Shown here one piece after another: positions 1 to 6,912 of a stretch of 20,001 bases of DNA. The position numbers were made by a program, and so were the translations under genes. This stretch comes from Sphingobium sp. (GTDB taxonomy: Bacteria; Pseudomonadota; Alphaproteobacteria; Sphingomonadales; Sphingomonadaceae). The notes under the pieces were generated by a model, which saw only the letters and a program-made list of their open reading frames with translations, had not been told where the DNA came from and did no database searches. The first letter of the stretch is position 1. Every line of letters begins with the position of its first letter. Where the stretch lies: contig JASBTC010000048.1 of assembly GCA_030148625.1 (NCBI GenBank), positions 1 through 20,001 on the forward strand. The letters are read 5' to 3'.

Positions 1-2109
1 GTTGAAGCCGAGCTGGAGATTGCGCACCGGCTGGACGGCAGCGCTGAATTCAACCCCTTGGCTGCGCGCCTTTCCGCCATTGACCTGGTAGCTGATGCCG
101 TTCTTGAAGCCGTAGGCCTGGATATCTTCCCAGTCCACGCGAAAGACGGCAACGTCGAGCATGACGCGGCGATCCAGGAACTCCGACTTCAGCCCAATTT
201 CGTAGTTCACGATGCGATCGGAATCGACTTGCGGCGGTATGCCGGGTTGCGCGAAGTTTGGGCCGCCCGGCCGATAGCCGCTCGCGATCCGCGCATAGAC
301 CATAGTGTCTTCGGTGACGTGCCAGCGCGGCGCGATCGAGTAGGTGAAGACATCCTCTTTCGAGCCGGAGACTTCATGTCCGGCAAGCCCGAACAAGATG
401 TACCCCGGCCCACCGGCGTCTTTCCTGAAATCCTGCTTGTTGCTGGAATATCGTCCGCCAAGGCTGATGTCGAAGGCGTCGGTGAGTTTGTAGGTCACGT
501 TGGCGAAGACAGCCGTCTCACGATACCGGGTTGGGAACTCAGCCTGACCGAACGGATTGAACGGGCCAGGAATCAAGACCTTGTTACTGTCGTAAGCGTC
601 GAGGCGCTGGAGCATGAAGGCGTCTTCATCGGTATAATAGCCGCCGATCAACCAGTCCAAACGCCCTCCGTCGGGCGACGACAAGCGAAATTCCTGTGTC
701 AGCTTGTTGACCTTCGACCGGAAATAGGACGCCATGAGTCCGGCCGGGACAATGACCCCGCCGCTATACTCCGGGAGCGCAGCGCTGACGATCGGATAGA
801 GGCCGCCGTTGAAGAGGCTGCTGTCGGATGTATCCTGGGTGGTCGTGCTGGCGTAGCTCGTCGCAGAGACGAAATCGGTCCAACCGAGCGACCAGTTGAG
901 GCTTCCGGTATAATAGCGCATTCGGGCACTGAAGCGCTGATCAAGCGCATGCGAACTCGTCAGATCGCCATATATCGGCGTGTGGGAATCCGGGAGCAGT
1001 GAGACGACGGCGACGCCGTCGGCGTCGATGTTCTGGCCCATGGCCGAAAGCCTGATGGTCAGGTCGTCCGTCGCTTTCCAGAGCAAGGCGATCCGTGCGC
1101 CCTTTTGTTCAACTGCGTTCTCGTCCTTTTCCCCCGTCAATCCGTTGTCGATGAACCCCGGGGTGAATTGGGTAAAGAAGCTGGCTGTTACGGCGAGTTC
1201 ACCCTCTACGATCGGCAGATTGACGCTGCCGCGCAGGCCCCAGCCCGGATCAGCAGCGCCCTCGATTGTCGAGATCTCCGCGCCCATGCGTCCGGAAACC
1301 CGATTAAGATCGGGAGTCCGCGTAACGTATTTGAGCAACCCGCCCATGGCGTTGGCGCCGTATAAAGTGCCCTGCGGTCCCCGCAGCACTTCTACTCGCT
1401 CGATGTCATAGGGCATCAAATCGAGCGAGAATTGGTTGGCGCCGACCCAGCCCGCGCTCGATCCCAGCGGCGAGTCGTCAATGTAGGTCGCAACCATGGC
1501 GGTGGAATTTATTGGCGAGAGACCGCGGATGGTGATCTGTGTCTGCCCAGGCGTCCCGCCGGTATCGACGATGAGGCCGGGGACATAGGCCGCGTAATCG
1601 ACCAACTGCGTTGCGCCCAACTGTTCAAGGCGGCGCCCGCTGACTGCACTGATCGCCGCCGGAACGTCCTGGATTTTTTCGACACGTTTCTGGGCCGTGA
1701 CGATGATGTCCTCGTTCATGTCCCGAGCCGCGTCCTTTTCCAGCGCAGCGGCCTGGGTCGGTACGGTTTCGGCGACATATGCCGATGGGCCGCCCACAGC
1801 CGAAGCGACGATTGTATAGGTTTGTGCGCCTGTCCTTCGAGCCGTCAGCCCGGTGCCCCTCAGCAGTGCGTCCAATGCTTGCTCTACGGTCATGTTGCCG
1901 CGAATGGCATTTGTCCGCTTGCCGGCGGTGATGCGACGGGCGGCGATGATCTGAATGTCAGCCTGTCGACCAAGAGCGCTGATCGCGGACTGAGCAGACT
2001 GAGCAGGAACTTCGTAATTCTTGGCCTGGGCTGCGGCAGGTGCTGCCACCGTCACTGCGCAGATGATCGCTGCAGAGGCCATCAAGGTGTTTCCATTCAA
2101 TGCTCGCAT
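1..2109 (-). CDS. TonB-dependent outer-membrane receptor with N-terminal STN signalling domain (3' end outside window)
   Basis: The minus-strand frame is open for all 703 codons from the ATG at 2109 to the window edge, so the gene is partial at its C-terminus. Residues 1-29 form a signal peptide ending AAPAAAQA. Residues about 31-102 are an STN (secretin/TonB short N-terminal) domain, the part that contacts FecR-type regulators. A TonB-box-like stretch (EDIIVTAQ, about 133-140) leads into the plug, with the family signatures ITIRG and ERVEVLRGPQGTLYGANAMGG, then the start of the beta-barrel. Together with the upstream FecR and ECF sigma genes it forms a transducing receptor system. A ribosome-binding run (GGGGGGAAG) lies just before the ATG, and a candidate ECF promoter lies about 45-72 bp upstream. 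The substrate cannot be read from sequence; siderophore or another chelate or glycan is possible. No frameshift was found on reading the whole frame. Confidence 0.95.
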   Translation of the reverse strand, partial: MRALNGNTLMASAAIICAVTVAAPAAAQAKNYEVPAQSAQSAISALGRQADIQIIAARRITAGKRTNAIRGNMTVEQALDALLRGTGLTARRTGAQTYTIVASAVGGPSAYVAETVPTQAAALEKDAARDMNEDIIVTAQKRVEKIQDVPAAISAVSGRRLEQLGATQLVDYAAYVPGLIVDTGGTPGQTQITIRGLSPINSTAMVATYIDDSPLGSSAGWVGANQFSLDLMPYDIERVEVLRGPQGTLYGANAMGGLLKYVTRTPDLNRVSGRMGAEISTIEGAADPGWGLRGSVNLPIVEGELAVTASFFTQFTPGFIDNGLTGEKDENAVEQKGARIALLWKATDDLTIRLSAMGQNIDADGVAVVSLLPDSHTPIYGDLTSSHALDQRFSARMRYYTGSLNWSLGWTDFVSATSYASTTTQDTSDSSLFNGGLYPIVSAALPEYSGGVIVPAGLMASYFRSKVNKLTQEFRLSSPDGGRLDWLIGGYYTDEDAFMLQRLDAYDSNKVLIPGPFNPFGQAEFPTRYRETAVFANVTYKLTDAFDISLGGRYSSNKQDFRKDAGGPGYILFGLAGHEVSGSKEDVFTYSIAPRWHVTEDTMVYARIASGYRPGGPNFAQPGIPPQVDSDRIVNYEIGLKSEFLDRRVMLDVAVFRVDWEDIQAYGFKNGISYQVNGGKARSQGVEFSAAVQPVRNLQLGFN

Positions 2110-2153
2110 TATTCTTCCCCCCTATTTTCCGGCGCGATGTCCTTGTGTGGGGG

Positions 2154-2181
2154 AGAGACGTGGCCAGCGAAAAACCTTCCG
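2154..2181 (-). promoter_or_regulatory. Candidate ECF-sigma promoter of the TonB receptor gene
   Basis: Read on the minus strand, CGGAAGG (2181-2175) is separated by 14 nt from CGTCTCT (2160-2154). The same two blocks with the same spacing occur upstream of the sigma-factor gene, and the spacers also share TTTTC. The GGAA-type -35 and CGTC-type -10 fit what is known of ECF promoters. The predicted transcript would begin about 38 nt before the receptor ATG. This is an inference from the shared motif, not a proven site. Confidence 0.65.
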
Positions 2182-2190
2182 TCAGGCCTT

Positions 2191-2207
2191 CGCAGGCGTT
2201 ACCTGCG
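2191..2207 (-). other. Small perfect hairpin spanning the fecR stop codon
   Basis: CGCAGG and CCTGCG form a perfect 6-bp stem around a 5-nt loop that contains the fecR stop codon. It sits between fecR and the candidate receptor promoter. There is no T-run directly after it, so it is not a convincing intrinsic terminator. It could modestly reduce readthrough or stabilise the fecR transcript end. Confidence 0.35.
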
Positions 2208-3146
2208 CGGCCGACCAATGCGAATTCTGTCGGAATCTGACAGATCAATTTCGACCTGCAGGCTGTTCTTGATCGCGACGGCAAACCCCTCGGGGTCGTC
2301 GGTGCGGAACAAGCCGTCGAACTGCTCGTGACCGAGCGTGGGATCGGCCAGATAGATTTTGCGCTGATTGTGTCGGTTGAATTCGGCAATGGCCTCGGTC
2401 AGCGAATTGCCCGCCAGATCGATCTTTCCCGCGCGCCACGCGAGCGTTCGATCCACCGAAGACGGTTCCAGCGGTTCCTGACGAATGGCTGCGTTTTCGC
2501 CAACGAATGCGCGCCGGCCGGCGACGAGCCTTATACGATTTCCCTCGGCTCCGTCGGCCCAGGCTTCGACCACACCCTCGCTGACCAATATGTCGGCGCC
2601 ATCGTCGCGCCGCCGCACCGAGAAAGCAGTGCCGACCGCCTGGACCCTGACCCTGCCTGCCTCAACCAGGAACGGCCGTTTCGGATCCTTGGCCACCTGG
2701 AACCAGGCCTCTCCTCGATCGAGCCGAACTTCTCGCCGCGCTTCGGCCATTACAACTTCAATCCGACTGGCCGTATTGATCGCGGCCACCGAGCCATCGG
2801 CCAGCGGTACCCGGCGGATCTCACCCACCTCGGTCGTGTAGCTGGCCGATCTGAACCACAGCAAGCCAGCGGCCAGCGAAGCCGCGATCGATGCGCCACC
2901 CATCGCCAGTGCATTACGCCGGCTGAACCGGAGACGTGGTATCGATGGCTCGCTCGCAGCCGCCGAAGGCGGATCAAGCGTCAACCATGCCGCCTCCGCC
3001 TGAAGCAGGGCACCCCGACGCCGCGGATCCCCAGCCAGCCAGGCCTGCAGCGCCTCCTCGTCGGCGTCGCTCCAGGCGCCTGCGTCCATTCGCGCGAGCC
3101 AAGTCGTCGCCTCGTCACTCAAATGGGATGGATCCTGCCTGATCAT
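2199..3146 (-). CDS. FecR-family anti-sigma factor / sigma regulator
   Basis: 315 residues, the usual FecR length. Residues about 8-55 form the cytoplasmic N-terminal domain (DUF4880-like, with W16 and the later run LQAWLAGDPRRRGAL). One membrane segment lies at about 79-98. The periplasmic FecR domain follows (VGEIRRVPLADGSVAAINT, about 107-125), and the C-terminal part resembles an STN-like domain (LTEAIAEFNRHNQRKIYLAD). The pair SRRNALA just before the membrane segment looks like a twin-arginine signal; E. coli FecR is reported to use the Tat route. Its ATG overlaps the sigma-factor stop by 4 bp (ATGA), so translation is probably coupled. In this family the protein holds or activates the partner sigma factor depending on receptor occupancy. 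Function is inferred from family and context. Confidence 0.93.
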   Translation of the reverse strand: MIRQDPSHLSDEATTWLARMDAGAWSDADEEALQAWLAGDPRRRGALLQAEAAWLTLDPPSAAASEPSIPRLRFSRRNALAMGGASIAASLAAGLLWFRSASYTTEVGEIRRVPLADGSVAAINTASRIEVVMAEARREVRLDRGEAWFQVAKDPKRPFLVEAGRVRVQAVGTAFSVRRRDDGADILVSEGVVEAWADGAEGNRIRLVAGRRAFVGENAAIRQEPLEPSSVDRTLAWRAGKIDLAGNSLTEAIAEFNRHNQRKIYLADPTLGHEQFDGLFRTDDPEGFAVAIKNSLQVEIDLSDSDRIRIGRPRR

Positions 3147-3748
3147 TGAACTTGCCTGCTGCTCGTTTCAAAGGCGCGCATGCGATCGTCGGCGGCCCGG
3201 TCCGCATCGCTCCAGGCGCGCTGGATGGCTTTCATCCCCACCCATACCTGCTTTTCGACCGCTTTTTCGGTCGTGCCCAAATGGGCAGCAATCTCTTTTT
3301 GCGACCAGCCCTGGATCTTGCGCAACGTGACGATGGTCCGACAGCGCTCCGGAAGCGTGCTCATGAAGTCGAGCATCTTCGCATAGTCCAGCCGTGCGGC
3401 CGCTTGCTGCTCTGGAGAGGGATGAAGATCATCGTTGAAGGCATCGATCTCGGCGATGGCATCGATGGGGACCACTCGCTCCCGCTTTAGGCGGCGGAGC
3501 AGCAAGTTGCGTGCGATGGAAAAGAAATAGGCGTCGGGCCGGTCGATATGGTCGATGGAATCAAGCATCGAGAGGCGACAATATGCGTCCTGAATCACTT
3601 CATCGACGTCCTGTGGCGAAACGCGCGCCCGGCGCAGCCACGCGCGAACCGCAGCCTCATGGGGCATGACCTCCGCCGCCACCCATGACGCGATGCGCCG
3701 CCGCTGCTCCAGATTTTCCTGCGTCGTTCCGATGCCGCTGCCTCCCAA
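3143..3748 (-). CDS. FecI-type ECF RNA polymerase sigma factor
   Basis: About 201 residues from a TTG start. Sigma-2 covers about residues 22-90 (DVDEVIQDAYCRL and PDAYFFSIARNLLLRRLKR), and sigma-4 about 122-178 (LPERCRTIVTLRKIQGWSQ, then a helix-turn-helix with EIAAHLGTTEKAVEKQV). The conserved FecI-like N-terminus WVAAEVMPHEAAVRAWLRR shows that translation must begin before residue 22. The only usual start codon in frame upstream of that region is TTG at 3748, without a visible Shine-Dalgarno sequence. It lies on the edge of a run of 8-bp repeats, and upstream ATGs (3792, 3788, 3779) are in other frames. The start is therefore uncertain. The gene heads an operon with fecR and probably drives the receptor gene and itself through matching promoter motifs. 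Confidence 0.93.
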   Translation of the reverse strand: MGGSGIGTTQENLEQRRRIASWVAAEVMPHEAAVRAWLRRARVSPQDVDEVIQDAYCRLSMLDSIDHIDRPDAYFFSIARNLLLRRLKRERVVPIDAIAEIDAFNDDLHPSPEQQAAARLDYAKMLDFMSTLPERCRTIVTLRKIQGWSQKEIAAHLGTTEKAVEKQVWVGMKAIQRAWSDADRAADDRMRAFETSSRQVQ

Positions 3749-3777
3749 TGACCCGATGACCCGATGACCCGATGACC
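3748..3777. repeat. Octamer tandem repeat over the sigma-factor start
   Basis: Three perfect copies of ATGACCCG (plus strand, 3748-3771) are followed by a partial copy ATGACC (3772-3777). The tract lies in the predicted 5' leader of the sigma gene and touches its TTG start codon. Because 8 is not a multiple of 3, gain or loss of a unit changes the frame joining upstream ATG codons to the sigma coding sequence. Confidence 0.9.
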
Positions 3778-3792
3778 ATTGACGTCATTCAT

Positions 3793-3820
3793 AGAGACGC
3801 AAAGGCAGAAAATCCTTCCG
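3793..3820 (-). promoter_or_regulatory. Candidate autoregulatory ECF promoter of the sigma-factor gene
   Basis: On the minus strand CGGAAGG (3820-3814) and CGTCTCT (3799-3793) are separated by 14 nt, exactly as upstream of the TonB receptor gene. Transcription would start near 3786-3789, placing the octamer repeats in the leader and making ATG 3788 nearly leaderless. An autoregulated sigma-factor promoter is common for ECF systems; here it is inferred from the repeated motif. The rest of 3821-3937 shows no gene or clear terminator. Confidence 0.62.
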
Positions 3821-3937
3821 CCACAGCAAAAGTCCACGGAAAGCTGGGCCCGCGACGAGCTTGGGGCGATCGCGGGCACCCGCTGGACGACCAATCGTGG
3901 GTGGCCAGCAGATGGTCCGGCTTACGCGTCTACCGCG

Positions 3938-4939
3938 TCAGATCAGTCCGGCCAGGGGGCTGGACGGATCGGCATACATGCGCCGCCCCATCCGCCCGGC
4001 ACGGTAGGACAGTCGCCCGGCCTCGACCGCCGCCTTCATCGCGGCGGCCATCATCAACGGGTCCTTCGCCTCGGCGATGGCGGTATTCATCAGCACGCCG
4101 TCGCAGCCCAGTTCCATCGCGATCGCCGCATCGGACGCGCTGCCGACGCCGGCATCGACCAGGACGGGCACTTTGGCGCCCTCGACGATCAGCCGGATCG
4201 TCACGCGGTTCTGGATGCCGAGGCCCGATCCGATCGGCGCACCAAGCGGCATGACCGCGACCGCGCCGGCATCCTCCAGCCGTTTCGCGGCGATCGGATC
4301 GTCGACGCAATAGACCATCGGCTTGAAGCCTTCGTTCGCCAGCACCTCGGTCGCGCGCAGCGTCTCCACCATGTCGGGATACAGCGTCCGCGCTTCGCCC
4401 AGCACCTCCAGCTTCACCAGATCCCAGCCCCCGGCCTCGCGCGCCAGCCGGAGCGTGCGGATCGCCTCCTCGCCGGTGAAGCAGCCGGCGGTGTTGGGCA
4501 GATAGGTGATCTTCTTGGGATCGATGAAATCGGTCAGCATCGGTGCGTTGGGATCGGAGATGTTGACGCGGCGGACCGCGACCGTGACGATCTCCGCACC
4601 CGAAGCCGCAACTGCCGCGGCATTCTGTTCGAGATCCTTGTATTTGCCCGTGCCGACGATCAACCGCGAGCGGAACGTCTTGCCGGCAACGGTCCATGTG
4701 TCGCCGTCGGGCGCGGCGTGATCGCCGCCGCCGACGAAATGGACGATCTCGAGCGTGTCGCCATCCTCGACCGGCACCGAATCCAGTGTCGAGCGCGGCA
4801 CGACCTCCAGATTTCGCTCGACCGCGACCTTTGCCGGATTCAACCCCAGTTCCGCCGCCAGGCCGGAAAGCGTCAGTCCGGCGGCAACGCGGCGAGGCTC
4901 GCCATTGACGCGGATCGAAATATTACCGTCTGTGCTCAT
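3938..4939 (-). CDS. thiSG: Fused sulfur-carrier protein ThiS / thiazole synthase ThiG
   Basis: 333 residues. Residues 1-72 are a ThiS ubiquitin-like domain ending in the diagnostic GG (FVGGG, 68-72). Residues about 80-333 are ThiG, a TIM barrel that makes the thiazole phosphate moiety of thiamin from deoxyxylulose phosphate, dehydroglycine and ThiS thiocarboxylate. The Schiff-base lysine is K176 in VKLEVLG, and the phosphate-binding regions PLGAPIGSG and [10 protein letters not shown] are intact. The start ATG at 4939 is chosen because the ThiS fold begins there and AGGCGG lies just upstream; the frame is open further upstream but has no homology there. Fused forms are annotated in other bacteria. 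In the fusion the ThiS tail is not free, so cleavage or an altered mechanism is implied. No other thi gene is visible nearby. Confidence 0.95.
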   Translation of the reverse strand: MSTDGNISIRVNGEPRRVAAGLTLSGLAAELGLNPAKVAVERNLEVVPRSTLDSVPVEDGDTLEIVHFVGGGDHAAPDGDTWTVAGKTFRSRLIVGTGKYKDLEQNAAAVAASGAEIVTVAVRRVNISDPNAPMLTDFIDPKKITYLPNTAGCFTGEEAIRTLRLAREAGGWDLVKLEVLGEARTLYPDMVETLRATEVLANEGFKPMVYCVDDPIAAKRLEDAGAVAVMPLGAPIGSGLGIQNRVTIRLIVEGAKVPVLVDAGVGSASDAAIAMELGCDGVLMNTAIAEAKDPLMMAAAMKAAVEAGRLSYRAGRMGRRMYADPSSPLAGLI

Positions 4940-4997
4940 GAAAAATGCCGCCTGGATTTGCGCGTCGGGAAGGCCGCGCATATAGGAAGGCGCAGCA

Positions 4998-5945
4998 ATG
5001 CCTGACAAGCACAAGCCATATATATACGCCGCGATTCTGTGCGGACTGGTCATGGCGGCGCCCGCCAGGGCCGGATTGCCCGACGGCGTCCGCGCCATGA
5101 TCGAAGCAGCGCGCACCGACGGCAATGCCGAGGCACTCGCCACCGTCATCCGTCTGGCACGGCAGACCAACCCGCAGGACATCGCCGAGATCGAGCTGAT
5201 CGCCTGGTCCGACGCACGGCTGCTCAGGCCCGCGGCGGAAAGCACGACACTTAGCCTGGCCGCGCCGCAACTCCCGTCCCTGACAATGGCATCCGCCCCA
5301 CCCGATGCGATCTGGGACGGAGAAGGCGAGCTGGGCGGTTTTCTGACGACGGGCAATTCCGATTCGTTCGGCATCACCGCCGGCATCAAATTGTCGCGCG
5401 ATTTCGGGCGCTGGAAGCACAGCCTGACCGGACGTGCCGACTATCAGGAAGCGAACCACAAGGTCACCCGCGAATTCTATCAGCTCGGCTACAAGGGCGA
5501 CCTGAAGCTGAGCAACCGCGCCTATGCCTTCGGCCTGGCACAATTCGAGAGCGATCGACTCGCCGGCTTCGACGAACGCTGGTCGCTGGGTTCTGGCGTC
5601 GGCATCCAGCTCGCCAAGAGCGATGCCTTCAGCCTGCGCGTCGAGGGCGGCCCGGCATTCCGCCGCACCGGTTTCACCGACGGCACCGAAGAGATCAATC
5701 TGTCCGGACGCGGTGCGCTCGGCATCGACTGGCGCCTGCGCGAAGGTCTGCGCGCGAAGCAGGACGCGTCGATTTACAGCGAGAGCGGCACGACCAGCAT
5801 CCAGTCCACCACCGCGCTCGATGCAAAGCTGATGTCGAAGCTTTCCGCGCGCTTTTCCTATTCGTTGCGCTATGAGAGTCAGCCGCTGCCCGGATCGGTC
5901 GGCACCGATACCGTCACGCGCGCCAGTGTCGTCTACGACTTCTGA
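4998..5945 (+). CDS. DUF481 (YdiY-like) outer-membrane beta-barrel protein
   Basis: 315 residues. A signal peptide ends at ARA (residue 25). A short helical region follows (about 26-75), then a low-complexity linker. From about residue 105 to the end lies the DUF481 beta-barrel with alternating hydrophobic strands ([20 protein letters not shown], a typical first strand). The protein ends in VVYDF, the terminal phenylalanine expected for BAM-dependent outer-membrane proteins. AGGAAGG seven bases before the ATG is a good ribosome-binding site. It is divergent from thiSG across only 58 bp, so their promoters must be very close or overlap. aroQ follows after 14 bp and may be co-transcribed. Its physiological role is unknown; the E. 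coli relative YdiY is acid-induced. Confidence 0.9.
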   Translation: MPDKHKPYIYAAILCGLVMAAPARAGLPDGVRAMIEAARTDGNAEALATVIRLARQTNPQDIAEIELIAWSDARLLRPAAESTTLSLAAPQLPSLTMASAPPDAIWDGEGELGGFLTTGNSDSFGITAGIKLSRDFGRWKHSLTGRADYQEANHKVTREFYQLGYKGDLKLSNRAYAFGLAQFESDRLAGFDERWSLGSGVGIQLAKSDAFSLRVEGGPAFRRTGFTDGTEEINLSGRGALGIDWRLREGLRAKQDASIYSESGTTSIQSTTALDAKLMSKLSARFSYSLRYESQPLPGSVGTDTVTRASVVYDF

Positions 5946-5959
5946 CCCGAAAGGCGCCC

Positions 5960-6400
5960 ATGGCTGACACCTCCACCGTCTTCGTCCTGAACGGCCCCAA
6001 TCTCAATCTGCTCGGCCTGCGCGAGCCCGAAATCTACGGATCCGACACGCTCGACGATATCGCGGCGATGCTTGAGGACCAGGCACGGGGCCTTGGGCTG
6101 GAGATCGAGCTGCGCCAGTCCAATCATGAAGGCCATCTGGTCGACTGGCTGCATGAAGCGAGCGCCAATGGTGCGAAAGGCGTGATCCTGAACGCCGCCG
6201 CATTCACTCACACATCGGTCGCGCTTCACGACGCGATCAAGGCGATCTCGATACCGGTGATCGAAGTGCATTTGTCGAATCCGCACAAACGTGAGGAATT
6301 CCGCCACAAAAGCTTCATCGCGTCGGCCGCGCGGGGAACGATTGCGGGCTTTGGTGCGCTTTCCTACGCCCTGGCGCTGGACGCCATCGCACGCTTCTGA
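5960..6400 (+). CDS. aroQ: Type II 3-dehydroquinate dehydratase
   Basis: 146 residues, normal for the dodecameric type II enzyme that converts 3-dehydroquinate to 3-dehydroshikimate in the shikimate pathway. Diagnostic motifs are present in order: NGPNLNLLG (11-19), the catalytic tyrosine in EIYG (Y26), SNHEG, NAAAFTHTSVALHDA with the active-site Asn/His region, and EVHLSNPHKREEFRHKS. It follows the DUF481 gene after 14 bp and precedes accB by 38 bp. The order aroQ-accB-accC is a recurrent alphaproteobacterial arrangement, which supports both identity and co-transcription. Confidence 0.97.
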   Translation: MADTSTVFVLNGPNLNLLGLREPEIYGSDTLDDIAAMLEDQARGLGLEIELRQSNHEGHLVDWLHEASANGAKGVILNAAAFTHTSVALHDAIKAISIPVIEVHLSNPHKREEFRHKSFIASAARGTIAGFGALSYALALDAIARF

Positions 6401-6415
6401 CAAGGAGCGCCGCTT

Positions 6416-6442
6416 ATGTTGGATAAAAAGAGGGTCGCATGA
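6416..6442 (+). CDS. Possible 8-codon leader peptide overlapping the accB start
   Basis: An ATG at 6416 opens an 8-residue frame (MLDKKRVA) whose TGA overlaps the accB ATG as ATGA. AAGGAG lies 8 nt before this ATG, the best Shine-Dalgarno in the aroQ-accB spacer. The accB start itself has only AGAGGG inside the mini-ORF. This layout suggests translational coupling. Whether the peptide matters or only its translation does cannot be told from sequence, and chance is not excluded. Confidence 0.45.
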   Translation: MLDKKRVA

Positions 6443-6903
6443 CCGATACCACCAACGGGGGCTCGATGCAGGTCGACGCGGGGCTGGTCCGCCAGCTCGC
6501 CGAGTTGCTCGATGAAACGAAGCTCACCGAGATTGAAGTCCAGGACGGCGATCGCCGAATCCGCGTTGCGCGCAACGTGACCGTCAGTGCCGCGCCCGCG
6601 GTTGCCGTCGGCGCGACCGCCGCCGCGCCGGTTGCAGCGGCGGAGGCGGCACCCGCGGTCGCCGACAATGCCAATGCGATCAGATCGCCGATGGTGGGAA
6701 CCGCCTATCTCGCCCCTGAACCCAGTGCCGCCAATTTCGTCTCGGTCGGCAGTGCGGTGAAGGCCGGCGACACGCTGCTCATCGTCGAGGCGATGAAAGT
6801 GATGAACCCGATCACCGCGCCCGCATCGGGCACGGTGAAGGCGATTCTCGTCGGCAGTGGCCAGCCGGTCGAATTCGACCAGCCGCTGATCGTCGTCGAG
6901 TAG
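6439..6903 (+). CDS. accB: Biotin carboxyl carrier protein of acetyl-CoA carboxylase
   Basis: 154 residues. An N-terminal helical part (about 10-46, with [19 protein letters not shown]) is joined by an Ala/Val/Pro-rich flexible linker (about 50-78) to the biotinyl domain (about 80-154). The biotin-attachment lysine is K120 in EAMKVMN. The protein carries CO2 on biotin between AccC and the carboxyltransferase for malonyl-CoA synthesis, the first step of fatty-acid production. It is followed by accC after 9 bp. The start overlaps a short leader frame. Confidence 0.97.
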   Translation: MTDTTNGGSMQVDAGLVRQLAELLDETKLTEIEVQDGDRRIRVARNVTVSAAPAVAVGATAAAPVAAAEAAPAVADNANAIRSPMVGTAYLAPEPSAANFVSVGSAVKAGDTLLIVEAMKVMNPITAPASGTVKAILVGSGQPVEFDQPLIVVE

Positions 6904-6912
6904 ATTCAACCC

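Noticed and set aside
58..3149. Several plus-strand open frames (58-1002, 1432-2331, 2328-3149)
   Set aside because: They lie opposite the TonB receptor and fecR, whose frames were read through and are intact; the plus frames carry no known motifs.
3780..3787. TGACGTCA palindrome near the sigma-gene promoter
   Set aside because: An 8-bp palindrome is expected by chance at this scale and only one copy is seen; it may matter as an operator but nothing supports it.
3779..5005. 408-codon plus-strand frame opposite thiSG
   Set aside because: It is antisense to thiSG and composed mainly of His/Asp/Arg/Ala repeats, a codon-bias shadow.
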